In this document: positions 25,992 through 36,551 of the stretch, piece after piece
How positions within the stretch are numbered: position 1 is the first letter of the stretch
Layout of the letters: the number at the start of each line of letters is the position of its first letter
Source of the DNA: Parahoeflea alexandrii
Lineage (GTDB): Bacteria; Pseudomonadota; Alphaproteobacteria; Rhizobiales; Rhizobiaceae
NCBI RefSeq assembly: GCF_024105735.1
Contig: NZ_JAAAML010000003.1
Coordinates: forward strand, 558,001-622,000
Direction: 5' to 3'
Length of the DNA stretch: 64,000 nt
The notes under the pieces: model-generated
Told to the model about the DNA's origin: nothing
What the model saw: the letters and a program-made list of their open reading frames with translations, nothing else
The model's database searches: none
Translations under genes and position numbers: made by a program

Positions 25992-27215
25992 CTACTGCTT
26001 ACAGCAGACTTCCACCGGCTTGTTGGCGATGATCTGCACATTGAGCAGATCAACCAGCGACTTCGGATCGCCCATGCCCGCACCCATGATCACCGGGACC
26101 GCCACCGGCGATGCCGGCATCGCCGTGATGGTGATGTCCTGCGGGTTGTCGAGATAGACGCTCGCGGCGGCGGCAATCTGTTTCTGCAGTTCGGGAATAC
26201 CGATACGGCCGAGCATAAGCGGCAGCATACCCTTGAGCGCCATCCGCATCTGGTCGCCGGAAACACCTTGCTGCTTGCCTGCAAAGGCCAGCGCCCGTTC
26301 GGTCACCGAGGCATCCTCGAAGCGCACCGAGGCGGAATTGAAGTTCAACTGCTGCAGCATGCCGAGCATGGCAAACCCCAGCGCCTGCTGGGCTGCCTGC
26401 GGATCCGGATTGGCCGCTGCGGCCGCCTGCGCCTGCTGCATCGCGTTGATGAACTCGACAGTGTAGCCTGAGATCTCCATCGACATGCTCAGGCGTCCCA
26501 CATCGTCGAGGTTCAGGGAGTATTCCTGCATGTTGACCGTGCCGGCGGTCGCATCCCACGCGGCGGAGAGATTGATATCACCGGTCAGGGTCTCGTAGCC
26601 CAGCTGTTGAATGGCATCCCTGGCCTTGGGATCATCGATGGAACTGAGGTCGATCTTCAGATCGGATCCGTTCATCCGCATGTCGACCTTCGAGCCATCA
26701 TCCTGACGCTCGACCTGCATGTCGACTCCGGCCATCGAAAACACACGGACATCGTCTGTCTCGACGCTGATCTCGCCGGTTGAAAACCCTTCATAAAAAA
26801 GCATTCCTGCAAGCGAACCCGTCTCGCCGTTGCCCGGCACGCTCAGCCCGGTCATCTCGATACCTTCCACCGTGACCGTGGTCGGTCCCTCGTTGACCTC
26901 GACATCTTCGAACAGGGCTTCGCTGACGAAATAGCCGCCGTCGTCCTCTTCCTCGACACCCTTGAAGGTAATGTCGCCGGCTGCGATGGGGGCTTGTCCG
27001 GGCACCTCAATGCGAACTGATCTAAGCACAACCGTGCTGCCGTCGGGCTCGACCGCGGAAAAGCTCAACCGGTTGCCGCTCTGGCTGGAGAGGGCTGCAA
27101 GCTTGGTGGCGAAGTCATCGGCATCCAGGGCCAGTGCGGGCAGGGCAGGCAACGACAGGCCGGCCGCGAGCAGGGAGGCGGAAAACAGACGCTTGGGTGA
27201 GTATTGGACAGTCAT
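25992..27215 (-). CDS. Exported protein of unknown function, AsmA/DUF-like beta-rich
   Basis: A 407-residue protein with a Sec signal peptide (KRLFSASLLAAGLSLPALPA, cleavage near ALA|LD about residue 30). The mature part alternates short beta-strand-like segments and contains an Ala/Gln-rich stretch (residues 261-282) and a C-terminal CC pair (VEVCCKQ). It is likely periplasmic or outer-membrane associated. AAGGAAA lies before the ATG at 27215. No enzymatic motif is visible, and neighbours do not suggest a role. Confidence 0.72.
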   Translation of the reverse strand: MTVQYSPKRLFSASLLAAGLSLPALPALALDADDFATKLAALSSQSGNRLSFSAVEPDGSTVVLRSVRIEVPGQAPIAAGDITFKGVEEEDDGGYFVSEALFEDVEVNEGPTTVTVEGIEMTGLSVPGNGETGSLAGMLFYEGFSTGEISVETDDVRVFSMAGVDMQVERQDDGSKVDMRMNGSDLKIDLSSIDDPKARDAIQQLGYETLTGDINLSAAWDATAGTVNMQEYSLNLDDVGRLSMSMEISGYTVEFINAMQQAQAAAAANPDPQAAQQALGFAMLGMLQQLNFNSASVRFEDASVTERALAFAGKQQGVSGDQMRMALKGMLPLMLGRIGIPELQKQIAAAASVYLDNPQDITITAMPASPVAVPVIMGAGMGDPKSLVDLLNVQIIANKPVEVCCKQ

Positions 27216-27344
27216 CGGAGTTTCCTTCTGCTTTCGATGCGGCCTGGCCGGCCGTTGGGTCAGTGGTGCCGTGTTTTAATAAACTAGGTACCTGTCGCTG
27301 CATCGTCCACAGCTTTGTGGTGCGGATGAGGCCGCAAGGCGGTC

Positions 27345-28610
27345 CTATGTGCTCTGCTCCATCGCCGCCATCCGGCTTGCCAGGAACTGGCGTTCGCTTT
27401 CGTTGCCGCTGAGCTCGATGGCGCGCCGGTAGCTTTGCCGGGCGGCCTCGAACTGACCCGTCCGGCGCAGCAGATCCGCCCTGGCGGCATGAAACGGCTG
27501 ATAACCGCCGAGCGCGGCTTCGACGGCGCCAAGAGCCTCCAGCGCCTGGTCCGCGCCATGCGCATAGGACAGTGCCGCGGCGCGGTTGAGCAGGTAGACC
27601 GGATTGTCCGAACGTGCGTGCATGGCCTCGTACAGAAGCACGATCTGGTGCCAGTCCGTGTCCGCGTGGCTCGTTGCCTCGGCATGCAGGGCACTGATGG
27701 CCGCTTGCAGCTGAAACAGGCCTGCGCGTCGGCGGGCGAGCGCCCGCTCAAGTGTCCGGCTGCCCTCGTCGATTTCGCTACTGCTCCAAAGGCTCCGATC
27801 CTGTTGATCGAGCGGGATCATCCTGCCGTGATCGTCAATCCGAGCCTGGGCACGTGAGTGGTTGAGCAGCATCAGCGCCAGCAATCCCTCGCATTCCGCG
27901 TCGCCGGGGGCCAGTTCCAGCATCAGCCGTCCCAGCCGGATCGCCTCGAGGCACAGGTCATGACGCAGCAGGTCCGGGCCTGCGGTCGCCGAATAGCCTT
28001 CGTTGAAGATCAGGTAGATCACCGAGAGCACCGAGTTGAGCCGTTCCGCCCAGTGATCCGGCTCGGGAATTGCAAAGGGAATGCCGGCCTTGGTGATCTT
28101 GTGACGCGCCCGCACCAGCCGCTGCGCCATCGCCTCCGTCGCATACAGAAAGGCCCGGGCGATCTCCCGGGTTGTCAGCCCGCACAGCGTTCTCAGGGTC
28201 AAGGCGACACGGGTCTTGCTGTCCAGCGCCGGATGGCAGCAGGTGAAGATCAGGCGCAGGCGTTCATCGGGTATCTCCGGCGGTTCCTCGCGGCTCAAGG
28301 CTTGCTGGTCAAGCTCGATCAGCAGACCGTACTCCTCCGCCTTGCGGTCGAAATTGCGTGCCCGCCGGAACCGGTCGATGGCTTTTCGGCGCGCCGCTTG
28401 CAGCACCCACCCTGCGCGAGAGTCCGGCAGCCCGTTGCGGGACCAGTGCAACAACGCCGATTCCAGCGCCTCCTGCAGACAGTCTTCCGCCATCTGGAAA
28501 TCGCGGACATCGCGCAACAGTGCGCCCAGCAGACGGCCTGTCTCTGCGCGCGCAAGTGCCTCTATGGCCTTGCGCGCGCGGTCCTCCAGCTCGGGGACGT
28601 CGGATGCCAT
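27345..28610 (-). CDS. ECF42-type RNA polymerase sigma factor
   Basis: A 421-residue sigma factor: sigma2 (about residues 12-80, with DFQMAEDCLQEALESALLHW), sigma4 (about 110-165, with CGLTTREIARAFLYATEAMAQR) and a long C-terminal extension of TPR-like helices (about 180-421). That extension and the upstream DGPF-domain gene define the ECF42 group, which has no anti-sigma factor; the extension is required for activity in studied members. The gap to the DGPF gene is five bases, so they form an operon. Target promoters are unknown. Confidence 0.92.
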   Translation of the reverse strand: MASDVPELEDRARKAIEALARAETGRLLGALLRDVRDFQMAEDCLQEALESALLHWSRNGLPDSRAGWVLQAARRKAIDRFRRARNFDRKAEEYGLLIELDQQALSREEPPEIPDERLRLIFTCCHPALDSKTRVALTLRTLCGLTTREIARAFLYATEAMAQRLVRARHKITKAGIPFAIPEPDHWAERLNSVLSVIYLIFNEGYSATAGPDLLRHDLCLEAIRLGRLMLELAPGDAECEGLLALMLLNHSRAQARIDDHGRMIPLDQQDRSLWSSSEIDEGSRTLERALARRRAGLFQLQAAISALHAEATSHADTDWHQIVLLYEAMHARSDNPVYLLNRAAALSYAHGADQALEALGAVEAALGGYQPFHAARADLLRRTGQFEAARQSYRRAIELSGNESERQFLASRMAAMEQST

Positions 28611-28615
28611 CCGGG

Positions 28616-28966
28616 CTATTCGATTTCCATGATCGGCCGGACTTCCACCGATCCGTGCTCGGCTGTCGGGATCATCGCGGCATAGCGGATCGCCTCGTCA
28701 AGATTGGCGCAGTCCAGCAGGTAGAACCCGCCAAGCTGTTCCTTGGTTTCGGCAAATGGTCCGTCCATTGTATCCGTCTTGCCGTTGCGAATCCGCACAG
28801 TCGTTGCAGTCGACGTGTCCTGCAGGGCTTCGCCCGCCAGCATGACGCCGTCACGCTGGTAGGTTTCGGTAGCCGCGCGGTATCCGTCCATGTAGGGGCC
28901 GAATTCCGGTGTGCCGTAATCCGGTCCGGCTCCGGGTGCCGCGTAGATCAGTGCAAGATATTTCAT
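28616..28966 (-). CDS. YCII/DGPF-domain protein paired with ECF42 sigma factor
   Basis: A 116-residue cytosolic protein of the YCII-related family; the namesake motif appears as DGPFAETKEQLGGFYLLD near residue 68. DGPF proteins regularly precede ECF42 sigma genes and are also found among their targets; their biochemical role is unclear. GGAAG lies before the ATG at 28966. It is the first gene of the two-gene unit. Confidence 0.92.
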   Translation of the reverse strand: MKYLALIYAAPGAGPDYGTPEFGPYMDGYRAATETYQRDGVMLAGEALQDTSTATTVRIRNGKTDTMDGPFAETKEQLGGFYLLDCANLDEAIRYAAMIPTAEHGSVEVRPIMEIE

Positions 28967-29078
28967 GGTCTGCTTCCTTTTCCTCGGTGGTTGAGGCCAC
29001 AGCGGTATCCGCCGGGGCCGGAGTTTACGTCAAGGGGACGAACGGGCGGAGCCCGTTTCGACATCGGGCGTGAAAAAA

Positions 29079-29468
29079 TTATGTGTCCCACTGGGCGAGG
29101 ACGATGTTCACCATCGAAATCAGCATGGAGAGCCATGTCAGGGAACCACCGGCGATGCGGGCGGCGGTCACCGGCCTGTCGTCGAACAGGCCAAGCGGGT
29201 GAAGGATCCGGCCGGCAAGAAGCGCAAGGCCAGCCGCATGGGTCCACAAGGGCGCCGATGCCGAGGCTTCGGCAAGAGCCATCAACAGAAGTGCGATTGG
29301 AACGTTCTCGGCAAAATTGCCATGCCGCCGTATCCGCTCGGCAAGGGCCATGTTGCCCCCATCGAGAATGGAGATGGCGGTCTTTCCCCGCAGAACGCTG
29401 ACATGGGCGGAAAGTCCCATCATCATCAGCGCCAGCGGCACGGAGTACAGTCCGGTCAGGTGCATCAT
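29079..29468 (-). CDS. MAPEG family membrane protein
   Basis: A 129-residue protein with four membrane helices and the MAPEG pattern (GLYSVPLALMMMGLSAHVSV, RRHGNFAENVPIALLLMAL, LAGRILHPLGL). Family members in eukaryotes are glutathione transferases or leukotriene synthases; bacterial ones are mostly uncharacterised. AAAGGA lies eight bases before the first of two ATG codons. A much longer open frame continuing upstream lies antisense to parC and is a shadow. Confidence 0.88.
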   Translation of the reverse strand: MMHLTGLYSVPLALMMMGLSAHVSVLRGKTAISILDGGNMALAERIRRHGNFAENVPIALLLMALAEASASAPLWTHAAGLALLAGRILHPLGLFDDRPVTAARIAGGSLTWLSMLISMVNIVLAQWDT

Positions 29469-29636
29469 CGGTGTTTTCCTTTGTCTCGGGTCGATAGTGA
29501 TGTGCTTTCGATCGATCGCACTGTCATGTCGACGAACGGGCTTTCTCGAAATCGACAGACTGGCGGAAGTTTCCTCTTGATGCCGCCGATGCCGGCGCCT
29601 CTTGCCCCGAATCAGGGCTTCCTCTAATCCAGCCCC

Positions 29637-31883
29637 ATGGGAAAAAGCTTGATACCGCCCGGCGGCGGCGATGACATTCAGGGCATCGACCTGAAAAAGG
29701 CGCTCGAGGAGCGCTATCTGGCCTATGCGCTGTCGACGATCATGCACCGTGCGCTGCCCGATGTGCGCGATGGCATGAAGCCGGTGCACCGGCGCATCGT
29801 CTACGCGATGAGCGAGATGGGCCTGCGCTCGGCCGGGTCGTTCAAGAAATGCGCCAAGATCGTCGGTGAGGTGATGGGTAACTTCCATCCCCATGGCGAC
29901 CAGTCGATCTATGACGCGCTGGTGCGGCTGGCCCAGGATTTTGCCGTTCGCTACCCGCTCGCCAACGGCCAGGGCAATTTCGGCAACATCGACGGCGATA
30001 GTGCCGCCGCGATGCGCTACACCGAATCGAAGATGACCGCGGTCGCTGAACTGCTGATCGAGGGCATCGGCGAGGACGCGGTGGATTTCCGCACCACCTA
30101 TGACGAGGAAAACAGCGAGCCGGTTGTTCTCCCCGGCGCGTTCCCCAACCTGCTCGCCAATGGCGCCACCGGTATCGCCGTCGGCATGGCGACCTCGATT
30201 CCGCCGCACAATGCCGCCGAACTCTGCGATGCGGCACTCGCCCTGATCCGCAAGCCCGAGGCCACGGTCGAGGACCTGCTGCAATATGTCGAAGGTCCGG
30301 ACTTCCCCACCGGCGGCGTCGTTATCGACAGCCGCGAATCCATCCTCGAATCCTACCGCACTGGCCGAGGCGGCTTCCGGGTTCGCGCCAAGTGGGAAGT
30401 CGAGGAGACCGGTCGGGGCGGCTACCAGATCGTTGTCACCGAGATGCCCTACCAGGTGCAGAAGTCGCGGCTGATCGAGAAGATCGCCGAACTGCTGATC
30501 GCCCGCCGCCTGCCGCTGCTCGATGACGTCCGCGATGAATCCGCCGAAGACGTGCGCCTGGTGCTGGTCCCAAAGAGCCGTGCGGTCGATCCCAACCTGC
30601 TGATGGAATCGCTGTTCCGCCTCTCGGATCTCGAAAACCGCATCCCGCTCAACCTCAATGTCCTGTCGATGGGCAAGGTGCCCAAGGTGATGAACCTGGC
30701 CGAGGTGCTGTCCGAATGGCTGGCGCACCGCCGTGAGGTGCTGCAGCGCCGCTCCCGCCATCGCCTGGCGGCCATCGAACGGCGTCTGGAGCTCCTGTCG
30801 GGCTTCCTGATCGCCTATCTCAATCTCGATGAGGTGATCCGCATCATCCGTGAAGAGGATGAGCCCAAGCTCGAACTGATGAAGACCTTCGAGCTGACCG
30901 ATGTTCAGGCCGAAGCCATCCTCAACATGCGGCTGCGGTCGTTGCGCAAGCTCGAAGAGCTTGAAATCCGCAAGGAATTTGATGGCCTGACCAACGAGAA
31001 GGCCGAGATCGAGGCCTTGCTCGCCTCCGACGCCAAGCAGTGGCAGACGGTGGCGTGGGAAATCGGCAATGTCCGCAAGACCTTCTCCAAGGAAACCGAA
31101 CTCGGTGCGCGCCGCACCAAATTCGCCGAGGCGCCGGTGGCCGATCTCGCGGCCATCGAGCAGGCGATGATCGAGAAAGAACCGATCACCGTTGTGATCT
31201 CCGAGAAGGGCTGGATCCGGGCGATGAAGGGCCACATGGCCGATTATGCCGGCTTGCAGTTCAAGGACGGCGATCAACTGAAACTCGCCTTCCACGCCAA
31301 CACCACCGACAAGCTGGTCATAGTCACCACCGGCGGCAAGGCCTACACGCTCGGCGCCGACAAGCTGCCGGGTGGACGCGGGCATGGCGAGCCGCTCAGG
31401 ATCATCGTCGACATGGACAATGACCAGGCGGTGCTGACCGCCTTTGTGCATGATCCGGCGCGCAAGCTGCTTATTGCCTCGACCGTCGGCAACGGCTTCA
31501 TCGTGGCTGAAAGCGACATGGTCGCCAACACCCGCAAGGGCAAGCAGATCATGAATGTCAGCCTGCCGGTGGAAACCCGGCTGTGCGTGCCTGTTACCGG
31601 CGATCACGTCGCCATCATCGGCGAGAACCGCAAGATGCTGATCTTCCCGCTCGAGCAATTGCCCGAAATGAGCCGTGGCAAGGGCGTTCGACTGCAGCGC
31701 TACAAGGATGGCGGCGTGTCCGATATCCGCTGCTTCGTCATGGAGGACGGGCTCACCTGGGAAGACAGCGCCGGACGGATGCACAACCGCAAGAAGGAAG
31801 AACTCACCGAGTGGATTGCCGACCGCGCACAGGCAGGCCGCCTGGTGCCCAAGGGCTTCCCGCGGTCCGGCAAGTTCAGCTGA
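29637..31883 (+). CDS. parC: DNA topoisomerase IV subunit A
   Basis: A 748-residue subunit that breaks and rejoins DNA to unlink daughter chromosomes, with ParE as partner (not in the window). The winged-helix region ([20 protein letters not shown]) and the catalytic Tyr128 in AMRYTESKM are present. The coiled-coil region lies at about residues 350-470. The C-terminal beta-pinwheel has only a few blades and lacks the GyrA box, which argues for ParC rather than GyrA; length also fits ParC. Its 3' end overlaps the convergent DUF3750 gene by eight bases. Confidence 0.95.
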   Translation: MGKSLIPPGGGDDIQGIDLKKALEERYLAYALSTIMHRALPDVRDGMKPVHRRIVYAMSEMGLRSAGSFKKCAKIVGEVMGNFHPHGDQSIYDALVRLAQDFAVRYPLANGQGNFGNIDGDSAAAMRYTESKMTAVAELLIEGIGEDAVDFRTTYDEENSEPVVLPGAFPNLLANGATGIAVGMATSIPPHNAAELCDAALALIRKPEATVEDLLQYVEGPDFPTGGVVIDSRESILESYRTGRGGFRVRAKWEVEETGRGGYQIVVTEMPYQVQKSRLIEKIAELLIARRLPLLDDVRDESAEDVRLVLVPKSRAVDPNLLMESLFRLSDLENRIPLNLNVLSMGKVPKVMNLAEVLSEWLAHRREVLQRRSRHRLAAIERRLELLSGFLIAYLNLDEVIRIIREEDEPKLELMKTFELTDVQAEAILNMRLRSLRKLEELEIRKEFDGLTNEKAEIEALLASDAKQWQTVAWEIGNVRKTFSKETELGARRTKFAEAPVADLAAIEQAMIEKEPITVVISEKGWIRAMKGHMADYAGLQFKDGDQLKLAFHANTTDKLVIVTTGGKAYTLGADKLPGGRGHGEPLRIIVDMDNDQAVLTAFVHDPARKLLIASTVGNGFIVAESDMVANTRKGKQIMNVSLPVETRLCVPVTGDHVAIIGENRKMLIFPLEQLPEMSRGKGVRLQRYKDGGVSDIRCFVMEDGLTWEDSAGRMHNRKKEELTEWIADRAQAGRLVPKGFPRSGKFS

Positions 31884-32637
31884 CCAGCCCGGTATCCCGT
31901 TCCATCCCGATCCGTCCAAAGCCCGGCAACTTGAGCGCCGGGCGCATCACGTCCAGGCCGAAGACCAGTCCGGCAAGTCTCAGTTCGAGGCCGTAGAGCG
32001 TGCCTATGGCAAACCCGGCATATCCACCGAGAGAGACTTCGAGATTGCGCCAGTCCGGCGTCAGCGTGACGAAATCACCGAAAGGGCGGAAGTCGCGGCC
32101 GACCGCTTCCGGCGGCAGTGCAAGCTCAAGCTCGGGAACCTGCCTGAGCACATGGGCGACAAAGGAATTGGAATTCGGCCCCGGCCAGATCCGGTAATCG
32201 CCAAAACCGGCAAACGGATAGGCCTCGACCGCAGCCTCGATCTGCGGGATCAGCCGGGCGGCTTGCCCGCCGTGAAGCGCCAGCAGCACGTCCGGAGTGT
32301 TGGAGTACCAGCGGCCGTCGGCGGGATAGGAATTGGTGCGGATCGGGCTGCCCCAGCCGACCTTGTCATAGCGGGTGTAGCGCACCGCATCCCTGTCCTT
32401 GGTCACGATCCAGCTGTGAACGGCGAGCGCGCCTTTTAATCCGCCGGTCCGCGCCGCCATCACATAGACCGCCGCTTCCCGGTCCGTGGAGGCCTCGGGC
32501 AGCAGCCCGGAAGACGACCAGTCCGCGGTTCGCCAGGAGCCCGGTTGCGAGCCCGCGGCACGAACGCCGAGCGAGGCCAGCGCCGGGGCGACGAAGCACA
32601 GCACGACAACAAGGATGATTTTCTTGATCTTCGACAC
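31876..32637 (-). CDS. DUF3750 domain-containing protein
   Basis: A 253-residue protein with an N-terminal hydrophobic segment ([20 protein letters not shown]) anchoring or exporting it. The rest matches the DUF3750 pattern as I remember it: an AVHSWIV block, a YDKVGWGSP block, and [20 protein letters not shown], with a His and a Cys-free possible catalytic site. Function unknown. Two GTG starts (32637 and 32676) are possible; 32637 places the hydrophobic segment near the N-terminus. It overlaps the 3' end of parC. Confidence 0.8.
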   Translation of the reverse strand: MSKIKKIILVVVLCFVAPALASLGVRAAGSQPGSWRTADWSSSGLLPEASTDREAAVYVMAARTGGLKGALAVHSWIVTKDRDAVRYTRYDKVGWGSPIRTNSYPADGRWYSNTPDVLLALHGGQAARLIPQIEAAVEAYPFAGFGDYRIWPGPNSNSFVAHVLRQVPELELALPPEAVGRDFRPFGDFVTLTPDWRNLEVSLGGYAGFAIGTLYGLELRLAGLVFGLDVMRPALKLPGFGRIGMERDTGLVS

Positions 32638-32749
32638 GGGCCGATCCAGACGGTTTGAATGCGCGCAGTTGATCACTGCCTTAAGACCAGATTAGGGCGC
32701 TTTCAAAACTTTGACAGGGTCAGAGGCCCGCGTGGTGTTGGCATCCGCT

Positions 32750-33661
32750 TCAGAGCGGATGCCGCGGCGCCAGGCTGCGAACCGCGCGACGGTGCGCGGA
32801 AAGTTGCCACAGGGAATGCGCAACAAGCGCCGTGACGATGATAGCCCCGCCGATCAGGCCGAGCCGGGTAGGGGCCTCCGAAAAGATCAGCCACATCCAG
32901 ACCGGCGCCAGGATGGTTTCGAGCAGGTAGAACATCGCCACTTCCGGCCCGGAGATGTATTTCGGTCCCGTCGCCAGGCACCAGAAGGCGATCGGGATGA
33001 CGATAAGCCCGTTGAGCGCCAGCCATCCCGGATGCGGCAGGACAATGCCGCCGGGGCCGCCAATGATCACAAGACCGACCAGGCAGGGCACGATCGCCGC
33101 GATCAGCGGGGCAAAGCCCATGCCGGTGCGGGCCTTCCGGCTGATCGTGATGATCAGCGACAACAACAGCGAGGTGAACAGCGCCAGCCCGTTGCCGATC
33201 ATGTTGCCGGCCTGCAACCCGTCGGAGACGATCAGGGCGACGCCGACGATCATCGCGGCCATTGCCACGAAGGTCTGTGGCTTGGGCCTTTCGCCGATCA
33301 GCAGCCAGCCCATGAGGGCGGCAAACATCGGGTTGAAGGCAAGGATGAACACCAGGTTGGCCGTTGTCGTGTGAAACACGGCCAGCATGAAGCTGATGGC
33401 TGCAATGCCATAAAGCCCGGTCACGAGAAGCCCGGTACGCCCCGGAATGATCGGGTCACGGTTGGAGGTAAACAGCCGCAATCCGGCCCACATCACCAGC
33501 GCCGCGAAAAAGGTCATCCCGCCGCGTGTGGCCACAACCGACCAGGCTTCGCCCTCCGACAGCTTGATCAGCGGGATGTCGATGGTCAGCGCCAGCCCCC
33601 CGAATGCCGTGATCAGCAATCCCTTGCGATGCTCGGCCGCCTGCTGGATGTGGTCGGACAT
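32750..33661 (-). CDS. EamA/DMT-family transporter
   Basis: A 303-residue inner-membrane protein with ten predicted helices arranged as two EamA repeats (about residues 15-145 and 160-290). The family exports amino acids, metabolites or drugs; the substrate is not evident. It lies downstream of bpt on the same strand with a gap of about 105 bases, so co-transcription is possible. Confidence 0.88.
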   Translation of the reverse strand: MSDHIQQAAEHRKGLLITAFGGLALTIDIPLIKLSEGEAWSVVATRGGMTFFAALVMWAGLRLFTSNRDPIIPGRTGLLVTGLYGIAAISFMLAVFHTTTANLVFILAFNPMFAALMGWLLIGERPKPQTFVAMAAMIVGVALIVSDGLQAGNMIGNGLALFTSLLLSLIITISRKARTGMGFAPLIAAIVPCLVGLVIIGGPGGIVLPHPGWLALNGLIVIPIAFWCLATGPKYISGPEVAMFYLLETILAPVWMWLIFSEAPTRLGLIGGAIIVTALVAHSLWQLSAHRRAVRSLAPRHPL

Positions 33662-33767
33662 GGTTGGCGGCCTTGCTGGAGGAACCGGACGGCAGTCTGG
33701 TTCTGGCTTCGGTTCGGATCGGGTTTGTGTGGGACTGGTTCAGGCGGGAAACAGGAGGACGAAGAGG

Positions 33768-34514
33768 TCAGGGTGCATAGCGCTGCCAACCCTGAGCCAT
33801 CAGGTGTTCCTGCGGCTGAAAACGGGTCTTGTATTCCATTTTGCGCGAACCCTTGACCCAGTAGCCCATGTAGACATGCGGAAGGCCGAGCATCCGGGCG
33901 CGCTCGATGTGATCGAGGATCATGTAGGTGCCGAGCGAGCGTGCCGTCACGTCCGGATTGTAGAACGAATAGACCATCGACAGACCGTCGCTCATCCGGT
34001 CCGTCAGCGCCACTGCCAGCAATTCGCCCGCCGGATGCTCCTGCAGTCCGTCGCCCTCGGTGCGCACCCGGTATTCGATGATGCGGCTGTCGACGTGAGA
34101 ATCCTCGACCATCATCGCGTAGTCGCCGATGCTCATGTCGGCCATGCCGCCGCTCTGGTGACGGCTGTCGAGATAACGGCGAAACAGCTTGAACTGCTCG
34201 CTCGAGGGTTCCGCGTGATACTCGGCGGCAATCAGATCCGCATTGACGGAGATGTTGCGGCGCATCGAGCGGGTCGGCTTGAACTCGCTGGCGAGAATGC
34301 GCACCGAGACGCAGGCCCTGCAGGTCTCGCAGGCCGGCCTGTAGGCAATGTTCTGCGACCGGCGGAAGCCGCCCTGGGTCAGAAGATCATTCAATTCCGA
34401 GGCCTTTTCGCCCACCAGATGGGTAAAAACCTTCCGTTCGCTCTGGCCCTCGAGATAGGGGCAGTCCGACGGAGCGGTCAGAAAGAACTGCGGGGAATTG
34501 ATGGGTTGGTTCAT
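33768..34514 (-). CDS. bpt: Aspartate/glutamate leucyltransferase (Leu/Phe-tRNA-protein transferase type, Bpt)
   Basis: A 248-residue enzyme of the bacterial N-end rule; it adds leucine from Leu-tRNA to proteins with N-terminal Asp or Glu so ClpAP can degrade them. It has the ATE/Bpt cysteine pair [11 protein letters not shown] (near residue 67) and the C-terminal GNAT-like domain with [19 protein letters not shown]. Length fits Bpt (about 250). Two adjacent ATG codons (34517, 34514) could start it. It follows the SLC13 gene by about 20 bases, so it is probably in that operon. Confidence 0.93.
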   Translation of the reverse strand: MNQPINSPQFFLTAPSDCPYLEGQSERKVFTHLVGEKASELNDLLTQGGFRRSQNIAYRPACETCRACVSVRILASEFKPTRSMRRNISVNADLIAAEYHAEPSSEQFKLFRRYLDSRHQSGGMADMSIGDYAMMVEDSHVDSRIIEYRVRTEGDGLQEHPAGELLAVALTDRMSDGLSMVYSFYNPDVTARSLGTYMILDHIERARMLGLPHVYMGYWVKGSRKMEYKTRFQPQEHLMAQGWQRYAP

Positions 34515-34536
34515 CATGTTTGGGATTCGGAACTGT

Positions 34537-36357
34537 TCAAAGTCCATAATACCATGGCGCAAGTATCGAAAACGTCAACCATATGATGATCACAAGCGGT
34601 GTGCCGGCGCGAAGAAAATCGCTGAACCGGTAATGCCCGGGCCCCATCACCAGCAGGTTTGTCTGATAGCCGATCGGCGTGGCGAACGAGGCGTTTGACG
34701 CAAAGATCACCGCCGCGATGAACGGCTCGGGCGGAGCGCCCATGCCCTTGGCGATCCCCAGCGCGATCGGTGTGAACAGCACCGCGGTGGCATTGTTCGA
34801 CAGGATGTTGGTTAGCACAGCCATCACCAGGAAGAGCCCTGAAAGGACGACGCCGGGCGACGCGCCATCCATAAGGCTGAGCGACGCAGAGGCGATCAGC
34901 GCGGCCCCGCCGGTGATTTCAAGAGCGGTGGCGAGCGCCACCGACGAGCCCACCAGCAGAAAGATCTGCCGGTCGAAGGCTCGGCCCGCCTGCAGGATCG
35001 AAAGACATCCGGTCAAGAGCATCAGCACCGCGCCGCAAATCGCTGCCACCACGATGGGCACGACGGAGAACGCCGAAAGCAGCACGATGGCGGCAAAGAT
35101 CGCCACCGCGATCCGTGCCTTGCGGGATTGCGGCACGGCCTCGGCGGAATGCTCGAGCAGAAGCAAGTCGTGATTTCCCCGCAAGAGCTTGATCGCCTCC
35201 ATCGGGCCGCCGATCAGCAGCGTGTCGCCCGGTTCCAGCCTGATGTCGGACATGGCCGAGCGCGCCATGCGGCTCTTGCGCTGCACGCCAAGCACCGAAA
35301 TGCCGAATTGCGGTCTGAGGCCGGACAGCTGGATGGTTCGCCCGGCATAGCGCGAACCCGGAGAGATCACCGCTTCGGCAAGATGGTAATCGGGGCCCGG
35401 CGGAAGCTCCTTGCCGGTATCCTCCTGCGGGCCGTCCTCGCTTTCCAGCCCCGTGCCCCCGCGCGACAGTGCCTTGGAGAAGGCGCGCCGGGTTCCGGTT
35501 ACCACAAGCGTGTCGCCGACCGACAGGGTGAGATCCTCAAATGGCGGCAGAACCGGCACATCCCGGCGCTGCAGCAGCCTGAGCGTCAGTTCGCCGAGCC
35601 CCGGGAACATCCCCGCCTTGGCGGATATGCCGACAAAGGGATGATCCCGCGTCAGCGTGATCTCGCCGATGAACTGCGCCCCGGACTTTGCTCCGGCGGA
35701 CAGCTCGGCGACCCGTTCTGGCAACAGTCGCGGCAACACGCCAAGCACATAGGCGCCACCGACCAGCGCCAGGATGACGCCCATCCCGGTGACGTCGAAG
35801 AAGCCGATCTCGTAGCCGTAGTCGCGCACCACGCCCGCCACCAGAAGGTTGGTCGAGGAGCCGATCAGCGTGGTCATCCCGCCCAGGATGGTGATGAAGG
35901 ACAGCGGTATGAACACCCGGCTCGGCGAAATCGACCGTTGCGCGGAGATCACCACCAGGATCGGGATGAAGATCACCACCACAGGTGTGTTGTTGAGAAA
36001 GGCCGAGAAGATCGCGGCACCGACCAGGATGAACAGGATTGGCCGGAATGTCGCTGCTCCGCCCATCCGGCCGAGCTTGCGGGCAGGCGCTTCCATGGCG
36101 TCCGTCGCAAACAGCCCCTGGCCGACGATCAGCAGCGCGATGACGGTCGCTAGTGCCGGGTTTGCAAAGCCGGCCAGTAACTCTTCCGCACCCAGGGTCG
36201 CGCCGTCGAGGCCGGAATAGGGAAACAGCCCGAACAGCAGCAGCACGGCCGCAAGCGAGACCAGCGAAACCGTCTCCATCGGCCAGCGCTCGGAGGCATA
36301 GGCAATGATGGTGGCCGCGATGATCACGAACGTGGCGATGAGATGAAAGTCTGGCAT
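34537..36357 (-). CDS. SLC13/DASS-type anion transporter with TrkA-C (RCK) domains
   Basis: A 606-residue membrane protein: an N-terminal membrane half (about residues 1-190), a soluble insert with two TrkA-C-like domains (about 210-400, including [19 protein letters not shown] and [19 protein letters not shown]), and a second membrane half (about 420-606). The layout is that of bacterial DASS members of the sulfate/divalent-anion group; substrate unknown, with the RCK domains probably sensing a cytosolic ligand. The family signature region [19 protein letters not shown] is present near residue 520. Confidence 0.9.
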   Translation of the reverse strand: MPDFHLIATFVIIAATIIAYASERWPMETVSLVSLAAVLLLFGLFPYSGLDGATLGAEELLAGFANPALATVIALLIVGQGLFATDAMEAPARKLGRMGGAATFRPILFILVGAAIFSAFLNNTPVVVIFIPILVVISAQRSISPSRVFIPLSFITILGGMTTLIGSSTNLLVAGVVRDYGYEIGFFDVTGMGVILALVGGAYVLGVLPRLLPERVAELSAGAKSGAQFIGEITLTRDHPFVGISAKAGMFPGLGELTLRLLQRRDVPVLPPFEDLTLSVGDTLVVTGTRRAFSKALSRGGTGLESEDGPQEDTGKELPPGPDYHLAEAVISPGSRYAGRTIQLSGLRPQFGISVLGVQRKSRMARSAMSDIRLEPGDTLLIGGPMEAIKLLRGNHDLLLLEHSAEAVPQSRKARIAVAIFAAIVLLSAFSVVPIVVAAICGAVLMLLTGCLSILQAGRAFDRQIFLLVGSSVALATALEITGGAALIASASLSLMDGASPGVVLSGLFLVMAVLTNILSNNATAVLFTPIALGIAKGMGAPPEPFIAAVIFASNASFATPIGYQTNLLVMGPGHYRFSDFLRAGTPLVIIIWLTFSILAPWYYGL

Positions 36358-36551
36358 GGAAACGGGGCGACTCCGGTGGCGCTGTCTGCTGCCACTTTAC
36401 CGCGCCACCGGCTCACGCGCCTAGGGCGAATATTTCAGGCCGCTCAATTCCGGCGCAACGGCTGAGGCGATGGTTGACCGAACATGAAACGAATCTTCCG
36501 GCCTGTCCATGCCGCCGGTGCTCTTGGCTCAGCGGCGTCCTCTGCAAGCCG

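Noticed and set aside
29469-31919. Very long minus-strand open frame continuing upstream of the MAPEG gene
   Set aside because: It is antisense to parC, which has full family conservation; the frame is open because of GC-rich codon third positions. Only the last 129 residues are a real protein.
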